Positions 14,039 to 15,064 of a stretch of 15,064 nt of DNA are shown here, in pieces; position 1 is the stretch's first letter; each line of letters begins with the position of its first letter. A program made the position numbers and the translations under genes. Location: NCBI GenBank assembly GCA_031287845.1, contig JAITSI010000006.1, positions 1 through 15,064 on the forward strand. Direction: 5' to 3'. This DNA is from Puniceicoccales bacterium. Lineage in GTDB: Bacteria; Verrucomicrobiota; Verrucomicrobiia; Opitutales; JAIRLM01. Below the pieces are notes generated by a model. The model ran no database searches. It was not told the origin of the DNA and was given only the letters and a program-made list of their open reading frames with translations.

Positions 14039-14066
14039 AGGTTAATTCCAGCCGAGCCGTTGGCAA
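14039..14066 (-). promoter_or_regulatory. Predicted promoter of the 110-residue gene
   Basis: On the minus strand TTGCCA (14066-14061), a 16-base spacer and TAACCT (14044-14039) are followed by a short leader that contains GGAGG (14029-14025). A T/C tract precedes the -35, as at the OTU-like genes. Here a ribosome binding site is present, unlike the leaderless cases. Confidence 0.45.
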
Positions 14067-14095
14067 GGGAAAAATGCTGGCAGAGGAAATTTTTC

Positions 14096-14548
14096 CTAGG
14101 GGTCCCGGTCCGGGGCAAGCGGCAAAAGCCCTTCCCGCAGGGCATGCCATGCCAGGGTGGCGCACTTGATGCGCTGGGGAAATTGCCGCACCCCCAGCAG
14201 CGCCGCCCGCTGGCCCAGCCGTGTCCGCACCGCATCCTCCACCGCGCCGCTTCCCCCCAGCAGTGCCACCATTTCCTCCGCCATCGCCATCGCCTCCTCC
14301 TTCGCCAGCCCCTGCACCGCAGCCGTCAGCAGCGACGCGGACGCCCGGCAGATGGCGCAGCCCTCCCCGCTAAAGCGGATGGCGCCGATGCGGCCTTCGG
14401 AAAATCGCAGGTAGAGCTGAACCTCGTCCCCGCAGGATGCGTTGTGTCCGCTGGCCACCCGATCCGCCGGAAAAAGTTTTCCAAAATTCTGCGGGCTGCG
14501 ATTGTGCTCCAGGATGATGGCCTGGTACAAATCATCTAGGCTATCCAT
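14096..14548 (-). CDS. sufU: SufU-type Fe-S cluster scaffold / sulfur acceptor
   Basis: A 150-residue protein of the IscU/NifU N-terminal fold. SufU accepts sulfur from the cysteine desulfurase SufS during Fe-S cluster assembly, probably as a zinc-dependent sulfur-transfer partner. Ligands are Cys39 and Asp41 (in NASCGDEV), Cys64 (in GEGCAICRASAS) and Cys129 (in RIKCATLAWHAL), nearly the spacing of Bacillus SufU. The stretch between about residues 98 and 127 is the insertion that distinguishes SufU from IscU. The ATG at 14548 fits the family start LYQAIILEHNRSP; only a weak GGGGGT precedes it. No sufS or sufBCD gene is visible; upstream sequence is repeat copy C. Confidence 0.9.
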   Translation of the reverse strand: MDSLDDLYQAIILEHNRSPQNFGKLFPADRVASGHNASCGDEVQLYLRFSEGRIGAIRFSGEGCAICRASASLLTAAVQGLAKEEAMAMAEEMVALLGGSGAVEDAVRTRLGQRAALLGVRQFPQRIKCATLAWHALREGLLPLAPDRDP

Positions 14549-14591
14549 CGCCGACCCCCACAACCGCTCGCAGCTGCCGGCCGTTTTTTGG

Positions 14592-14605
14592 GAAAAATAT
14601 TTTTC
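14592..14605. promoter_or_regulatory. 14-bp AT palindrome upstream of sufU
   Basis: GAAAAATATTTTTC is a perfect palindrome 44 bases upstream of the sufU start in otherwise GC-rich DNA. It could be an operator for a dimeric regulator or part of an AT-rich promoter; no regulator can be named. Confidence 0.3.
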
Positions 14606-14661
14606 AGACAAGCCATTTCCCCAGCCAGCGGCGAAGGCCGCCCTAGGGCCAGGATCCGTAA

Positions 14662-14790
14662 AACCGGTCCGCCGGTTGACGGTGGGGCTGCGCCCCCTCC
14701 AGTACCCCCCCACGCGAAGTGCCGTCGCCTTGGCACCGATGGCTGGGGGAATCGCAGCTGGGGACATCGCCCCCAACCGGGCCCGGAGGT
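14662..14790. repeat. Intergenic hairpin-rich repeat, copy C first module
   Basis: This starts with AACCGG (14662-14667) pairing CCGGTT (14672-14677), then GGTGGGGCTGCGCCCC with a 5-bp stem GGGGC/GCCCC, then GTGCC (loop) GGCAC, then AATCGCAGCTGGGGACATCG. The order of elements equals the first 130 bases of copy B. A second module follows directly, so copy C is an internal tandem duplication. Confidence 0.65.
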
Positions 14791-15058
14791 CTCAAATGGG
14801 GCTGCCGCGCCCCTTTGCCAATCCCCCGCCCACGGAGTGCCGCGGCATCGATAGTTGGGGGAAGCGAAGCTGGGGACAAAACCCCCAAATGGGCCCGGCC
14901 GGCCCTCGAGGCCCCGGCCCGCGGCACTGCCCGCTCCGCCGGGCGGCGCCCGTGGGAGGCCCTTCCCTCAAGAAGTCAAGTTCCTGCACCACAGGTCCAT
15001 ATCGGTCATTTTTCCAGGTGAAGGTGGAGTGTGGGTTTACGGGTCCCGACCCTAGGCT
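14791..15058. repeat. Intergenic hairpin-rich repeat, copy C second module with distal block
   Basis: It shares GGGAAGCGAAGCTGGGG with copy A, AAATGGGCCCGGCCGGCC with copy B, and the distal block CCCTTCCCTCAAGAAGTCAAG with copy B. A 10-bp palindrome TGCCGCGGCA marks the middle. It ends at CTAG (15055-15058), matching the CTAG that ends copy B just before the promoter of paralogue 2. The window closes six bases later. Confidence 0.7.
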
Positions 15059-15064
15059 CAGGAC

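Noticed and set aside
14643..14927. 94-residue minus-strand frame inside repeat copy C
   Set aside because: It lies wholly in the repeat, has Arg/Pro/Gly-rich composition, and the equivalent frame in copy B differs in register and length.
11471..15058. CRISPR array or insertion sequence
   Set aside because: The repeats are long, few, hairpin-rich and not regularly spaced; no transposase frame, terminal inverted repeats or cas genes were seen.

Overview
This is a GC-rich bacterial chromosome segment. It mixes conserved housekeeping genes with an unusual accessory pair of membrane-anchored OTU-type cysteine protease-like proteins. I cannot name the organism. Split three-subunit transhydrogenase genes, a SufU-type Fe-S scaffold and eukaryote-like OTU proteins fit a host-associated member of the PVC group (for example Verrucomicrobiota), but that is a low-confidence inference. 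No rRNA, CRISPR array or insertion sequence is visible.

Layout. At 74-148 lies tRNA-Arg(CCG), followed on the + strand by a MATE family exporter (186-1535). The exporter's 3' end overlaps, tail to tail, a minus-strand unit made of an M29 aminopeptidase and an RluD-type pseudouridine synthase (3549 down to 1434). From a short divergent intergenic region the + strand carries pntAA-pntAB-pntB (3631-6378), a proton-translocating NAD(P) transhydrogenase. A convergent gap with a repeat copy separates it from a minus-strand ffh-priA pair (9821 down to 6571). These two genes overlap by a few bases, and the PriA has lost its ATPase motifs.

The accessory core is 9939-13363. Two tandem paralogues of about 510 residues share an N-terminal transmembrane segment, a conserved juxtamembrane FRKPRAIW block, a GDCAFYSMAH active-site block and a C-terminal HWxAL histidine motif. 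Each is preceded by a similar promoter that places the transcription start almost on a GTG codon, so leaderless expression is likely. The second paralogue looks lower in GC than its surroundings. A hairpin-rich intergenic repeat (at least 110 bp per module) starts just after the first paralogue, recurs twice at the right end of the window and has a shorter relative after pntB.

The right flank returns to conserved genes on the minus strand: a SufU-type scaffold and a small protein of unknown function with its own promoter and ribosome binding site.

The genes most worth attention are the paired OTU-like proteins. If they are active they would cleave ubiquitin-like chains at a membrane, which implies a eukaryotic partner or a novel bacterial substrate. 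The predicted helicase-dead PriA and the recurring TTGCCA/TTGGCA promoter motif with leaderless starts are also notable.
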